In this document: piece by piece, positions 8,754 through 17,841 of the stretch | How positions within the stretch are numbered: position 1 is the stretch's first letter | Layout: every line of letters starts with the position of its first letter | Assembly (NCBI GenBank): GCA_016871315.1 | Contig: VFZE01000030.1 | Coordinates: 1-64,000, forward strand | Reading direction: 5' to 3' | Length of the DNA: 64,000 nt | DNA from: Acidimicrobiia bacterium | Lineage (GTDB): Bacteria > Acidobacteriota > Terriglobia > Bryobacterales > Bryobacteraceae | The notes under the pieces: model-generated | What the model saw: the letters and a program-made list of their open reading frames with translations, nothing else | Databases searched by the model: none | Told to the model about the DNA's origin: nothing | Translations under genes and position numbers: made by a program

Positions 8754-10787
8754 ATGATTCTCCGCCGTTGTCTCGTTGCGGCACTGGTGTGCCTTCCCCT
8801 GTATGCCCAGAAGTCGCCCATCACCCACGAACAGATGTGGCGCATGAAGCGCGTCGCTTCCCCCAAGACCAGTCCCGACGGGAAGTGGATCGTTTTCTCC
8901 GTCACCGAGCCTGCCTATGAGGCAAAGGACCAGACCGCTGATTTATGGATCGCCGCCGCCGATGGCTCCTCGGTGCCTAGAAAGCTGACGCACACGAAAG
9001 CCTCCGAGAGCGGCGTGTCCTGGAGCACCGATAGTAAGCGCATCGCATTCACGGCCAAGCGAGACGCCGATGAAGATTCCCAAGTCTACGTCCTCGATCT
9101 CGATGCTGGCGGCGAGGCGCAGCGCGTCACGCAACGCGCCGGCGGCGCGTCGGACCCCAAGTTCAGCCCTGACGGAAAGTCGATCCTGTTTTCCTCCACA
9201 CACGACCCGCTTTCCGCCGAACGCAAGCAGCGCAAGTACAATGCCCGCGTTTATGGCGGCTTCCCCATCCGCCGCTGGGACAAGTGGCTGGATGAAAAGA
9301 GCCCGCGCATCTTCGTCCAGCCGCTCGAAACCGGAGCCAAGGAGCGCGATCTGATCGGCGGCTCGAAGCTCGCCGCCGAACCCGGCTTCGACGGCGTCAG
9401 CGGCAACTCCGGCTCCGACCTCCAGCCCGTCTGGGCGCCGGACGGCGCTTCGGTGATCTTCACCGCCACCACCACCCGCCATCAATCGGCATACGCCTCC
9501 GTGCGGATGAACTTGTACCGCGTCAGCCTCTCCGGCGGCGAGCCAGTCCGTATCACCGACGGCAAGGACAGCTATGCCGAGCCCGCCTTCAGCCCCGACG
9601 GCCGCGCCCTCTACGCCTTGCAAGAACGCGAGACCGATCAGGTCTACTCGCTCTCCCGCCTGGCGCGCTTTGACTGGCCCTCCTCCGGCTCGCCAAAAAT
9701 CACCTCCTCAACACTTGACCGTAGCGTCGGCGCGTTCGGGTTCTCCGCCGATTCCAAGACCGTCTATATCCTCGCTGAGGAGCACGGCCACGACAAGCTG
9801 TTCACGTTGCCGTCGGAAGGCGGAACGGCGAAACTGGCATTCGAGGTAAAGGAAGGCGGCTACACCAGCCTGAGCACTGGCGGTTCGACTCTGGCGGCCA
9901 TTTTCGACAGCTCCATCCATCCGTTCGAGCTGGTTCGCATTAACCCCGCTTCCGGCCACAAGACGCTCACCAGCTTCAACAGCGAGGCGGCTTCGCTCAT
10001 CGACTGGCAGGCGCCGCGCCATTTCTGGTTCACCTCCAAGAAAGGCCGCAAGGTCCACAGCATGATCTTTCTGCCCCCTGCCTTTGATCCGAACAAGAAG
10101 TATCCGCTTGTCGTCAACATTCACGGCGGGCCGCATGCCATGTCTCGGGATGTGTTTCATCAGCGCTGGAACTATCATCTGCTGGCCTCGCCCGGCTACG
10201 TCATTATCACCACCAACTACACGGGCTCCACCGGCTTCGGCGAGGCCTTCGCGCAGGCGATCCAGAACGATCCGCTGAAGACGCCGGGCGAAGAGATCAA
10301 CCAGGCCGTCGAGGAGGCCATCAAGCAGTTCCCCTTCATCGATTCCACGCGCATGGCCGCCGGCGGCGCCAGCTACGGCGGTCACATGGCGAATTGGCTC
10401 GAAGCCACCACCACCCACTACAAGTGCCTCTACTCCCACGCCGGCCTGGTCAATCTCGAATCGCAGTGGGGCACCTCGGACGGCATCTACCACCGCGAGC
10501 GCAACAACGGCGGTCCCGTCTGGGAGCAGGGTCCGGTCTGGCGCGAACAGAACCCCGCCCGCTACGCCGCCAAGTTCCGCACGCCGATGCTGCTGACCAT
10601 CGGCGAACAGGATTTCCGCGTGCCGCTGAACCAAACTCTTGAAAACTGGAGCCTGCTCCAGCGCATGAAAGTTCCCAGCCGCCTGGTTGTCTTTCCCGAT
10701 GAGAACCACTGGATCCTGAAAGGCGAGAACAACCGCTTCTTCTACCAGGAACTGCTCGGCTGGCTGGCGAAATACCTGGGTCCGTGA
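8754..10787 (+). CDS. S9-family prolyl-oligopeptidase-like peptidase
   Basis: 677 residues with a signal peptide (about 1-19), WD40/PD40-like beta-propeller repeats (FSPDGKS, FSPDGRA) over roughly residues 30-420, and a C-terminal alpha/beta-hydrolase domain. The nucleophile is Ser540 in GGASYGGHM; the Asp in GEQDFRVP (about 619) and the His in ENHWIL (about 651) complete the triad. This is the acylaminoacyl-peptidase/DPP branch of family S9, which trims short peptides; export implies periplasmic peptide use. It follows the PQQ dehydrogenase closely on the same strand. Confidence 0.9.
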   Translation: MILRRCLVAALVCLPLYAQKSPITHEQMWRMKRVASPKTSPDGKWIVFSVTEPAYEAKDQTADLWIAAADGSSVPRKLTHTKASESGVSWSTDSKRIAFTAKRDADEDSQVYVLDLDAGGEAQRVTQRAGGASDPKFSPDGKSILFSSTHDPLSAERKQRKYNARVYGGFPIRRWDKWLDEKSPRIFVQPLETGAKERDLIGGSKLAAEPGFDGVSGNSGSDLQPVWAPDGASVIFTATTTRHQSAYASVRMNLYRVSLSGGEPVRITDGKDSYAEPAFSPDGRALYALQERETDQVYSLSRLARFDWPSSGSPKITSSTLDRSVGAFGFSADSKTVYILAEEHGHDKLFTLPSEGGTAKLAFEVKEGGYTSLSTGGSTLAAIFDSSIHPFELVRINPASGHKTLTSFNSEAASLIDWQAPRHFWFTSKKGRKVHSMIFLPPAFDPNKKYPLVVNIHGGPHAMSRDVFHQRWNYHLLASPGYVIITTNYTGSTGFGEAFAQAIQNDPLKTPGEEINQAVEEAIKQFPFIDSTRMAAGGASYGGHMANWLEATTTHYKCLYSHAGLVNLESQWGTSDGIYHRERNNGGPVWEQGPVWREQNPARYAAKFRTPMLLTIGEQDFRVPLNQTLENWSLLQRMKVPSRLVVFPDENHWILKGENNRFFYQELLGWLAKYLGP

Positions 10788-10788
10788 T

Positions 10789-10896
10789 GTGATCCTGATC
10801 GGGATCAAGCTGCTCCACACCGCCGTCTGGGCCTTCTTCGGAACACTGTTCGTCGCCGGTGAGGTGTTCTTGCTTGGACGCTGGCTGGTTTCTTAA
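10789..10896 (+). CDS. Possible 35-residue single-pass membrane peptide
   Basis: A GTG start two bases after the S9 stop opens a 36-codon frame, beginning VILIGIKLLHTAVWAFF and ending in RWLVS. The sequence is almost entirely hydrophobic with one likely membrane helix. Its stop overlaps the stop of the convergent PIN-toxin gene by 4 bp. It resembles the first helices of small IKLLHT-type membrane proteins, so it may be a truncated remnant rather than a complete gene. No ribosome binding site is obvious. Confidence 0.35.
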   Translation: MILIGIKLLHTAVWAFFGTLFVAGEVFLLGRWLVS

Positions 10897-11333
10897 CCGC
10901 GCAAGACCGTCAGGTGCTTTTCCTCGGCTGCAACCACCGCGCCCAGGGGGATCTTGCGATCCAATGTCACAAGGTAGCCCCGATGAGCCACCGCCATCCC
11001 AAGAAGATAGATGTCTGTGATCTTGTCGTGAGGTCCCGTCAGGTTCCGCTGAAACCGTTCCTCATCGGCAAGGCTGATTCCCTTCGCCCAGAATTGATGG
11101 TCCTTTGCGTGGCATAAGTGGTCCAGCCGCCGGATTACTTCTGGAGTCGTGGTTTCCACGCCCGGGTAGGAAGGATTGCTAAGCACTCTCGCGCACCCGT
11201 TGATCGTCACCGCACAGGTTGCCCAACCACCGCTGCGGTTGGCTTTGAACCACCTGTGTGCGGCCTCATGGTGCGGATGCCCCGCGTCAAACAGCGCGAC
11301 AAGAACATTGACGTCCAGGAGAGCCGTCGGCAT
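10893..11333 (-). CDS. vapC: PIN-domain toxin (VapC family)
   Basis: 146 residues with the PIN fold: first acidic residue in LLDVNVLVALFD, a middle acidic region around TTPEVIRRLDHL, and the late acidic pair in KITDIYLLGMA with LVTLDRKIP. VapC toxins are Mg-dependent ribonucleases that cut tRNA or rRNA. The partner antitoxin gene lies 4 bp upstream in the same direction, the normal antitoxin-first order. Confidence 0.88.
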   Translation of the reverse strand: MPTALLDVNVLVALFDAGHPHHEAAHRWFKANRSGGWATCAVTINGCARVLSNPSYPGVETTTPEVIRRLDHLCHAKDHQFWAKGISLADEERFQRNLTGPHDKITDIYLLGMAVAHRGYLVTLDRKIPLGAVVAAEEKHLTVLRG

Positions 11334-11337
11334 TTAG

Positions 11338-11559
11338 TCACTCGTCCCGCAACCGATTCACAAGCTCCAGATTTGGCTTTTTTGCTCCGGGCTTGGGTTG
11401 AAAAACGAGGACTCCGTTTCGGATCTTGCCATGGCTCTTTGGCTCCAAGGCCGATCTCACCAGATCCGAAATCACTTGGCCGGCCGTGGTGCCGCGCTGC
11501 TCGGCCAACTGCTTGGCGACGAGGAGGATATCTTCATCGAGATTGAGAGTGGTCCTCAT
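11338..11559 (-). CDS. vapB: Ribbon-helix-helix antitoxin (VapB type)
   Basis: About 73 residues. The N-terminus MRTTLNLDEDILLVAKQ is a CopG/ribbon-helix-helix DNA-binding strand and helix; the C-terminal part (FQPKPGAKKPNLELV) is the usual toxin-binding tail. The ATG at 11559 is preferred over a TTG three codons earlier. It binds and blocks the adjacent PIN toxin and is expected to repress the pair's own promoter, where a direct repeat is found. Confidence 0.85.
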   Translation of the reverse strand: MRTTLNLDEDILLVAKQLAEQRGTTAGQVISDLVRSALEPKSHGKIRNGVLVFQPKPGAKKPNLELVNRLRDE

Positions 11560-11575
11560 CTCTCTCAATCTATCA

Positions 11576-11600
11576 CATCACGCATCAGTCATCACGCATC
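11576..11600 (-). promoter_or_regulatory. Tandem 11-bp repeat upstream of vapBC, candidate operator
   Basis: The 11-mer CATCACGCATC occurs twice on the plus strand (11576-11586 and 11590-11600), separated by 3 bp, 17 to 41 bp upstream of the antitoxin start. Ribbon-helix-helix antitoxins commonly bind tandem repeats over their own promoter, so this is a reasonable autoregulatory site, though not shown. Confidence 0.4.
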
Positions 11601-11811
11601 GGCTTGCAGGCAAAGCCCCCGAATGCCGGTTTCTCTTGTTCCCCTACCCGATAATCTCTTTGATGGTCGGCCCATGGCTATCATTGCCTTGGACTCGCAA
11701 GTCACCAAACCCGAGGCCGAGTTGACGTTTCTATTCCACTTTTTCGACGAGCTGCAGCGGAAGGTTCCAGCGGGAAAGAGGAGAGCGTGGTAGCAGCTTG
11801 AGGAAGTTCGC
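11601..11811. other. Gene-free stretch between vapBC and the S24-type gene
   Basis: No supported gene. Short open frames exist on both strands but have no ribosome binding site or recognisable motif. It likely contains the 3' end of the S24-type transcript and the vapBC promoter. Confidence 0.4.
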
Positions 11812-12633
11812 CTAGTCGAGAACCCGGACCAGCTCCGCCAGAACACGCACCCGCGAGTCTTCCTCAATCTCCCAGGCCTCGAATTCAGGATTCAGCGGTT
11901 CCAGCCGGATCACCTCATGCTGCCAGGAGCCGTCTTCGGCATGCTTTTTCTTCGACGTGTACCGCTTGATCGTGTACCGCTGCCCGCCCGTTTCCGATTC
12001 CGAAAAATTCTCTACCAGCACCCGTCGCCCCTGTCGCGAACCCGTCACCCCGGCACGGAACACACACCAGGCTCCGTCGGGTATCTCCGGCTCCATGGAC
12101 CGCCCTCGAACCTGCGCCACGAACATTTCCTCGATAAGCCGCAAATCCGCTGGCGCCTCGATCCAGCCTTCCTCCTCCACTTCCTGCTGTTCCCCCCAAC
12201 GTCCCGCCGCCGCCCGGCAGGAATAAACCGGCAGATGCGTCTTATAAGGTTGCACCCTGGAAGCCACAAACTGCCGATACAGCCGGTTCAATGTCGCCTG
12301 AAAGCCTCCCGCGATCAACACCGGCTGCCTCTCGCTCACCCGCAGCGAGTTGGACAAGGTCTCCTCGATGTAGCCCAGCACCCCCCCCGCCCCCATCTCC
12401 GCGATCTTATCCCGCAGGTCCCGCTCCACCAGCTCCAGAACCTCGCCCTCTTCCGGCTCCGCGATCTGGTCCCAATCCCGCCGCATCCGCACGTCCAGCA
12501 GGTTGCCGGCCGCCTCATAGAGCAGCACACCGGCCGCTTCCGCCGCACGCCCGGGAAGCGACACTTCCAGCAAGAGGAACTCCCCACGCGCCGTTTCCAC
12601 TACCGCTGCGTTCATACCCGTGTCCTGGCGCAC
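11812..12633 (-). CDS. S24/LexA-type peptidase domain protein with unknown N-terminal domain
   Basis: 273 residues. The C-terminal half is a LexA/S24-like protease: the nucleophile Ser in VRGRSMEPEIPDGAWC and a downstream Lys in YTIKRYTSKKK. Instead of a DNA-binding helix-turn-helix, the first 120 residues form an acidic alpha/beta domain (FLLLEVSLPGRAAEAAGVLL, then MRRDWDQIAEPEEGEVLELV) that I do not recognise with certainty. It could be a stress-triggered self-cleaving sensor without its own DNA-binding domain. The GTG at 12633 has AAGGGGG upstream; an ATG at 12615 is the alternative start. Confidence 0.7.
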   Translation of the reverse strand: MRQDTGMNAAVVETARGEFLLLEVSLPGRAAEAAGVLLYEAAGNLLDVRMRRDWDQIAEPEEGEVLELVERDLRDKIAEMGAGGVLGYIEETLSNSLRVSERQPVLIAGGFQATLNRLYRQFVASRVQPYKTHLPVYSCRAAAGRWGEQQEVEEEGWIEAPADLRLIEEMFVAQVRGRSMEPEIPDGAWCVFRAGVTGSRQGRRVLVENFSESETGGQRYTIKRYTSKKKHAEDGSWQHEVIRLEPLNPEFEAWEIEEDSRVRVLAELVRVLD

Positions 12634-12666
12634 ACCGCGCCCCCTTCCCTTATCGGCAACGCCTCC

Positions 12667-13695
12667 CTATGGCTGGAACGGATAATAGCCCTTGCGGTGC
12701 CGTATCTTCACGTTCGGCAAAGGCACCTCCACATGGATCGTCCGGTAGACCTTCCCCATATCCGTTTCGCTCGGCACGTACCGCATCACGTACTGTGTCG
12801 TTATCTCCCCGGCCACGTTGGCAATGGCCCGGAACAACCCGCTCGCGATCTCCGACGCATAGCCGCCCGTGCCCACCTTGTAGGCGTAGTTTCCTTCATC
12901 CGACGGCGTCGACAGATACCCGGAGACATCCTTATACAGCTTGTTCAGCGGATACTCTACCCGCCCGCCCGTCTCCTCCGCCAGCCGCGTCAGGTTCTTC
13001 TCCCCTTGCACGTTGAAACCGAAGGCCACCGTGCTCACGCCATAAATCGTCACCAGGTTCCGCTGCGCCAGCTCCAGCACCTCATCCAACCCCTTCTTGC
13101 TCGCCGAATCGTGCCCGTCGCCGATAATCACGATGATGCGCCTCGGCTCAATCGGTTCGCCCTTCACCAGCTCACGGCTCGTACAGGCCATATACACCGC
13201 GTCATAAAGCGCCGCCCCGCCGCCCGGCTTGATCTTGCGCAGCTTATCCATCATCTTTTCCGGATCGTGCGAGGTGTTCACCTGCAACTCCGCTTCGTTC
13301 CCGTAGCTGATCAGGTACCCGCTGTACTTCTTCTCGCCGGGCAGCAGCGTGTTCACCAAATCAATCGCCGCTTCGCGGAATGTCTTCCAGTGCAGCCGGT
13401 TCGCGTTGCTGATGTCGATCAGAAATCCAACCACTACTGGTTGGTTCCGCTCCCGGTTGAAGTACTTGATCGATTGCAGCTTGCCCTCGTCGAAGATCTT
13501 GAAGTCCTTCTCTTCCAGGTTCGATACGAACCGTCCCTGGTCATCGGTCACCGTCACCGGGACAATCACCTCCTGCACGCTCACCTGGATCGGCTTCGGC
13601 TGGTCGGCCTGCTGCACCTCGGCCGGACGCGGTTCGCTCTGTTGCGCGCTCAAGGAGAGGGCGAGAAACACGATGGAGACGGATCTGGCCAGCAT
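12667..13695 (-). CDS. Secreted VWFA-domain protein, Acidobacteria type
   Basis: About 342 residues. A signal peptide is followed by a short strand-rich segment (VQEVIVPVTVTDDQGRFV, then LEEKDFKIFDEG) and a von Willebrand A domain with a MIDAS-like site: FLIDISNANRL for DxSxS, and IIVIIGDGHDS late. This arrangement is the VWFA-related domain repeated widely in Acidobacteriota genomes. Such proteins are exported and thought to act in adhesion or protein complexes. The ATG at 13695 is preferred, with AGTAGGTG seven bases upstream; a GTG lies three codons earlier. Confidence 0.85.
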   Translation of the reverse strand: MLARSVSIVFLALSLSAQQSEPRPAEVQQADQPKPIQVSVQEVIVPVTVTDDQGRFVSNLEEKDFKIFDEGKLQSIKYFNRERNQPVVVGFLIDISNANRLHWKTFREAAIDLVNTLLPGEKKYSGYLISYGNEAELQVNTSHDPEKMMDKLRKIKPGGGAALYDAVYMACTSRELVKGEPIEPRRIIVIIGDGHDSASKKGLDEVLELAQRNLVTIYGVSTVAFGFNVQGEKNLTRLAEETGGRVEYPLNKLYKDVSGYLSTPSDEGNYAYKVGTGGYASEIASGLFRAIANVAGEITTQYVMRYVPSETDMGKVYRTIHVEVPLPNVKIRHRKGYYPFQP

Positions 13696-13729
13696 GGTTT
13701 GCACCTACTGGTTCGATTATAGACCAAAG

Positions 13730-14764
13730 CTACCGCTGCACCCGCCCGGAACCGCCGCCCTTGATCAGCGCCTCCACCTCCTCGCCGCTGAAGCGGTTGA
13801 AATCGCCCGGTATCGAATGTTTCAGGCAACTGGCCGCCACCGCGAACTCCAGCGCCTGCTGCGCCGTAGGCTTCGTCATCAACCCATGAATCAGCCCACC
13901 CGCGAAACAATCCCCTCCCCCTACGCGGTCCACGATGTGCGTGATCTCATAATGCTGGCTCAGCAGGAATTCCGTCCGGTTGTTGAAACAGGCGCTCCAG
14001 CCGTTGTGCGACGCGCTGCGCGACTCCCGTAACGTGATCGCCAGCGCCTTCATCTTCGGAAACGCCCCCAGCACCTTGTCCGACAGCTTCCGGTAGGCTT
14101 CGGTTTCCAGCTTTCCGGAATGCACGTCCGCATCGGCCTGGATCCCCAGCGCCATCTGGCAATCCTCTTCATTCGCGATCCCGTAATCCACATACTGCAC
14201 CAGTTCCGGCATCACCTGCTGCGCCGTCTTGCCGTACTTCCAGAGATTCTTCCGGTAGTTCAGGTCGCAGCTTACCGTCAGGCCTTTTTCCCGCGCCACG
14301 CGCACGCTTTCCCGCGCCAAGTCCGCAGCCGATTGGCTCAGCGCCGGCGTGATTCCGGTAATGTGGAACCACCCCGCGCCGTCAAACGCCTTGTTCCAGT
14401 CGATGCTCCCCGGCCCCGCCATAGCGATTGCCGAATCGGCCCGGTCATACACCACCTTCGACGGCCTTTGATTGGCCCCAGGTTCCACGAAGTAGATCCC
14501 CATCCGCCCCTTGGAACGCACGATGGCCGAGGTATCCACTCCGAACCGCCTCATCTCTCCAACAAAAGCATCGGCGATCGGGTTCTTGTCAGGCAGCACC
14601 GTCACATAGCGGGATTGCCCACTGAATCCGGCCACCGCCACCGCCACGTTCGCCTCGCCGCCGCCAAAGGTAGCCAGGAATTGCGGGGACTGCAAAAACC
14701 GTTCAAATCCCGGCGGCGCCAGCCGCAACATGATCTCTCCAAAACTCACCACCAGCTTGTTCAT
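13730..14764 (-). CDS. kdgK: 2-keto-3-deoxygluconate kinase (PfkB family)
   Basis: 344 residues of the PfkB/ribokinase fold: N-terminal [17 protein letters not shown], the [10 protein letters not shown] substrate loop, and the catalytic GGGDCFAGG anion hole near residue 290. The KDGK-specific features are the [13 protein letters not shown]-like strand ([13 protein letters not shown]) and YDRADSA. It phosphorylates KDG to KDPG for the Entner-Doudoroff or uronate pathway. It lies 8 bp downstream of bshB1 on the same strand, but no KDPG aldolase is in the window. Confidence 0.88.
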   Translation of the reverse strand: MNKLVVSFGEIMLRLAPPGFERFLQSPQFLATFGGGEANVAVAVAGFSGQSRYVTVLPDKNPIADAFVGEMRRFGVDTSAIVRSKGRMGIYFVEPGANQRPSKVVYDRADSAIAMAGPGSIDWNKAFDGAGWFHITGITPALSQSAADLARESVRVAREKGLTVSCDLNYRKNLWKYGKTAQQVMPELVQYVDYGIANEEDCQMALGIQADADVHSGKLETEAYRKLSDKVLGAFPKMKALAITLRESRSASHNGWSACFNNRTEFLLSQHYEITHIVDRVGGGDCFAGGLIHGLMTKPTAQQALEFAVAASCLKHSIPGDFNRFSGEEVEALIKGGGSGRVQR

Positions 14765-14772
14765 CGATTCTC

Positions 14773-15519
14773 CTAGAAACTTTTTACTCCCATCGCGACC
14801 ACGTCTTCAACCTTCATCGTCTCCTTCACCACAAACCCCTCCCCATACTTCACCCCGATCTTCTGTCCATAGAACCGCGCCACCGTCTCCAGCCTCTCCC
14901 GGATCTGCTTTTCCTCGGGAAACAGGTCGCTGCCAGTCTCTTGCGACCCATACTGCGACTGGTAACAAAGCAGCGCCTCCATCCGCCGCTCGAATTGCCC
15001 CGAGATGTCCACCACAAAGCTCGGTTGCACCGCCCAATACTGCGCCGCGTAAATCACCTTGTCCGGCCGGTGCGGCTCCGTGTACTGATCCAGCTTCCGC
15101 AGCCCCGCCAAGAAACAAGCCTCATAGCCGATCTCCGCCGCACGATAGTGATCCGGATGGCGCGCCTGCCAGTACGGCAATATGACCAGCCGCGGACGCA
15201 ACCGCCGAACCTCGGTCGCCAGCGTCATCCTTCCGGCGAGCGAGTTCTCCAGCCGCGCATCCGGCAGGTGCAAATTGCCGCGCCATGCCAACCGCATCTT
15301 CTTCCCAGCCGCCTCCGCCTCCGCCAGCCGGGTCTCCGGCGTCCCGCGCGTCCCCATATCGCCCGCTGTCAAATCCAGCGCCCCCGTGCGGTAGCCCATC
15401 TCGGCCAGTTTGATCAGCGTGCCGCCGCAAGTCTGCTCGATATCATCCGGGTGCGCCGCAATCGCCAGCACATCCACCGGCTTCACCTCCGCGTCATCCG
15501 TGTAGGGGTTGCGGATCAT
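14773..15519 (-). CDS. bshB1: BshB1-like N-acetylglucosaminyl-malate deacetylase (PIG-L family)
   Basis: 248 residues of the LmbE/PIG-L fold. The zinc site is visible as [15 protein letters not shown] near residues 20-34 and a distal His in [17 protein letters not shown]. The [18 protein letters not shown] stretch is typical of BshB1, which deacetylates GlcNAc-malate in bacillithiol synthesis. The gene overlaps the glutaredoxin-like gene by 4 bp. No bshA or bshC is in this window. Confidence 0.85.
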   Translation of the reverse strand: MIRNPYTDDAEVKPVDVLAIAAHPDDIEQTCGGTLIKLAEMGYRTGALDLTAGDMGTRGTPETRLAEAEAAGKKMRLAWRGNLHLPDARLENSLAGRMTLATEVRRLRPRLVILPYWQARHPDHYRAAEIGYEACFLAGLRKLDQYTEPHRPDKVIYAAQYWAVQPSFVVDISGQFERRMEALLCYQSQYGSQETGSDLFPEEKQIRERLETVARFYGQKIGVKYGEGFVVKETMKVEDVVAMGVKSF

Positions 15520-15752
15520 AGGCTCACTTTCTTCAAAAACGCGTCCAGCTCCATCGCGTAGCCGAACAACTCCTGCCCGTCAATGGCCACCACCGGTACC
15601 CGCTCTCCGTATACAGACTGCAGCGCATCATCGCTATCCACGTCTACAAACTGCAACGCAAACTCCGCGCTCCGCCGTCCCGCGCGAACCAGCCCCTCGA
15701 CACGCTCGCACAGATGGCAGCCCCGCCGCGTGTACACCGTAACCTGCCTCAC
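15516..15752 (-). CDS. Glutaredoxin-like thiol oxidoreductase
   Basis: 78 residues, a minimal thioredoxin fold: VTVYTRRGCHLC with the active-site CHLC at about residues 12-15, and the cis-proline in RVPVVAIDGQ. It overlaps bshB1 and the rhomboid gene by 4 bp each, so it is co-translated with a bacillithiol gene. A role in reducing mixed disulfides with a low-molecular-weight thiol is plausible; it is not of the YphP/BrxA family. Confidence 0.8.
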   Translation of the reverse strand: MRQVTVYTRRGCHLCERVEGLVRAGRRSAEFALQFVDVDSDDALQSVYGERVPVVAIDGQELFGYAMELDAFLKKVSL

Positions 15753-16417
15753 CAGTGCAGATCCTTCCGCCAGCGGTACCGCTCATGCGTCTTCATCACC
15801 TTGATCAGCGCCATCCCCGCTAGAAAACCACCGATATGAGCGAACCACGCCACCCCGCCCTGTTGCAGGTGTGCCCTGCCTAGTTCCCCCACCCCGCTGA
15901 AAAACTGAATCGCCAGCCAGTACACCAACACCAGCGCCGCTGGAACCTCCACCGTCGTGATGAAGACGAACACCGGCACCAGCAGCACAATCTTGGCCCG
16001 AGGGAACTTCAGCAGATAAGCCCCCATCACCCCTGCGATTGCCCCGCTTGCCCCCACCGTCGGGACTCGCGAAATCAAGTTGAACCCCACATGCACCCCC
16101 GCCGCCGCCACGCCGCAAAGCAGGTAGAACAGCAGATACCGCCCATGCCCCAGCACATCCTCCACGTTGTCCCCATAAATCCAAAGGAACCACATGTTGC
16201 CGATGAGATGCATCCAGCCGCCGTGCAGGAACATCGACGTCATCATCGGTTCCAGCGAAAACCGCGCCGGGATCATCGCATACTGGCTCAGAAACAGCGC
16301 TTGCGAATAAGGCTCCAGCGACACCTCGTACAGGAACACCGCCACGTTCACCGCAATCAGCGCCGCCGTCACGTAGGGCGTCGACCGGCTCGGCTGCGAA
16401 TCCCGTAAGGGGATCAT
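15749..16417 (-). CDS. Rhomboid-family intramembrane serine protease
   Basis: 222 residues with six membrane helices. The catalytic Ser is in VGASGAIAGVMGAY, preceded by the MHLIGNMWFLWIYGDNVED loop that is diagnostic of rhomboids, and the catalytic His is in FAHIGGFLAGM. It cleaves membrane proteins within the bilayer; substrates are unknown. It overlaps its neighbours on both sides by 4 bp. Confidence 0.92.
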   Translation of the reverse strand: MIPLRDSQPSRSTPYVTAALIAVNVAVFLYEVSLEPYSQALFLSQYAMIPARFSLEPMMTSMFLHGGWMHLIGNMWFLWIYGDNVEDVLGHGRYLLFYLLCGVAAAGVHVGFNLISRVPTVGASGAIAGVMGAYLLKFPRAKIVLLVPVFVFITTVEVPAALVLVYWLAIQFFSGVGELGRAHLQQGGVAWFAHIGGFLAGMALIKVMKTHERYRWRKDLHW

Positions 16418-17349
16418 CTCTTAAACGCCTTCTGGGAACGCCGCTCCGCCTTGCGCATCAGCGCCTCCGCCTCCGCCCGCGTCGCGATCCCACCGCGCGC
16501 CCCCAGCGCCGTGCAGTTCAGCGCCGCCATCGCATTGCAGAAATCCAGCGCATCCTTCACTGCCATCCCTTCGAGCATCGCATAGCAGAAGGCTCCGTGA
16601 AAAATATCGCCCGCCCCGGTCGTATCGACGCAGTTCACCACGTAGGCCGGCGAATAGGTGAACTTCCCGCCGCAGCGCGCCAGGCAGCCATGCGCCCCCA
16701 GGGTCATCGCCGCCATCTTCATCCCGTACTCTTCCTGAATCGTCTCCAGCGCCTCATACGGGTCGCGCCGGTTGGTCCAGGCCGCCGGAAACTCCGAGCT
16801 TGTCACCAGGTAATCCACGTACGGCAACACACGGTCGAAGCCGTGGTACACCGTATCCACATCCACCGTCACCGGAATCCCGTGCTTGCGCGCGATCTGC
16901 GCCGCCCGCTCCACCGCCGGCGTATCGTGCCCGTCGATGTGCAGCATCCGCGCGCAGGTGATCATCTCCTCGGTGATCTCCTCCGGGTTCAGTCTCAACT
17001 CCTCCGGCCGCCGCCAGAACACCGTCCGCTCTCCGGTCGTCCGGTCGATCACGATATAGGCCGACTGGTTCGTGCACCCCTTGCGCACTTGAACGTGATC
17101 CAGGTTGATGCCGGACGTGAGCAGGCTCTCCATCTGCACTTGGCCGCGATGGTCATCCCCCACCGTCCCGATATACTTTACCCGCATCCCCAGCTTCGCG
17201 CAGGTCACCATCGCGCTGGCCACCTGCCCGCCCGGACTCAGCATCTCCTCTTCAAACGGCTCCTTGCCCGCGTAGGCGGGAAACCGCGGTACCAGCAGTA
17301 GAGTATCGGTGGCATTGAGGCCCACCCCGACGACGTCAAAAATCCCCAT
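16414..17349 (-). CDS. PfkB-family carbohydrate kinase (ribokinase-like)
   Basis: 311 residues with the PfkB fold: GVGLNATDTLL at the start, the GGQVASAMVTCAKLG substrate-binding loop, and DTTGAGDIFHGAFCYA as the catalytic anion hole near residue 250. The sugar substrate is not readable; the sequence is unlike kdgK downstream. It is the first gene of a run with rhomboid, glutaredoxin and bshB1, each overlapping by 4 bp. The divergent sigma gene starts 33 bp away. Confidence 0.85.
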   Translation of the reverse strand: MGIFDVVGVGLNATDTLLLVPRFPAYAGKEPFEEEMLSPGGQVASAMVTCAKLGMRVKYIGTVGDDHRGQVQMESLLTSGINLDHVQVRKGCTNQSAYIVIDRTTGERTVFWRRPEELRLNPEEITEEMITCARMLHIDGHDTPAVERAAQIARKHGIPVTVDVDTVYHGFDRVLPYVDYLVTSSEFPAAWTNRRDPYEALETIQEEYGMKMAAMTLGAHGCLARCGGKFTYSPAYVVNCVDTTGAGDIFHGAFCYAMLEGMAVKDALDFCNAMAALNCTALGARGGIATRAEAEALMRKAERRSQKAFKR

Positions 17350-17841
17350 AAGACTTAAATTCTAGCCTCAACGTTTCCCGCCGTGCGTCAGTATATACAA
17401 GCGAGAGCCATTGTGGCCGATGAATTCGACCTGCTGATCGAACGTTACCAGCGCCATGTGCTTATGACTGCCTATCGCATTACCGGCAATTACGACGACG
17501 CCTGCGACGTCGCCCAGGAGGTCTTTTTCCGGCTCTATAAGTACCGCACCGGCATTCACCTGGAGCGCGACCTCTCCCCCTGGCTCTACCGCGCCACCGC
17601 CAACGCCTGCTTCGACCTTCGCCGCCGCCGTCCCCCTCTGCCGCTGGAAACCGCGCCCGAGCCCCCCGACCCCGCCCCCGCCCCGGAGGAAAACGCCTCC
17701 CTGGACCAGCGCCGGCGGCTCCTGCACCAGGCCCTGCAGCAGCTCCCGGAAAAGGAGCGCGCCGCCGTCGTCCTCCGCGAAATCGAAGGCCTCTCGACGC
17801 AGGAAGTGGCTGAAATGCTGGGCTCTACGGAAACTACCGTG

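Noticed and set aside
11673-11793. A 39-residue plus-strand peptide starting MAIIALDSQVTKPEAE
   Set aside because: No ribosome site, no partner and no recognisable family; likely chance.
11917-13722. A 601-codon open frame on the plus strand
   Set aside because: It is antisense to the S24-type and VWFA genes, rich in Arg, His and Pro, with no recognisable motif.
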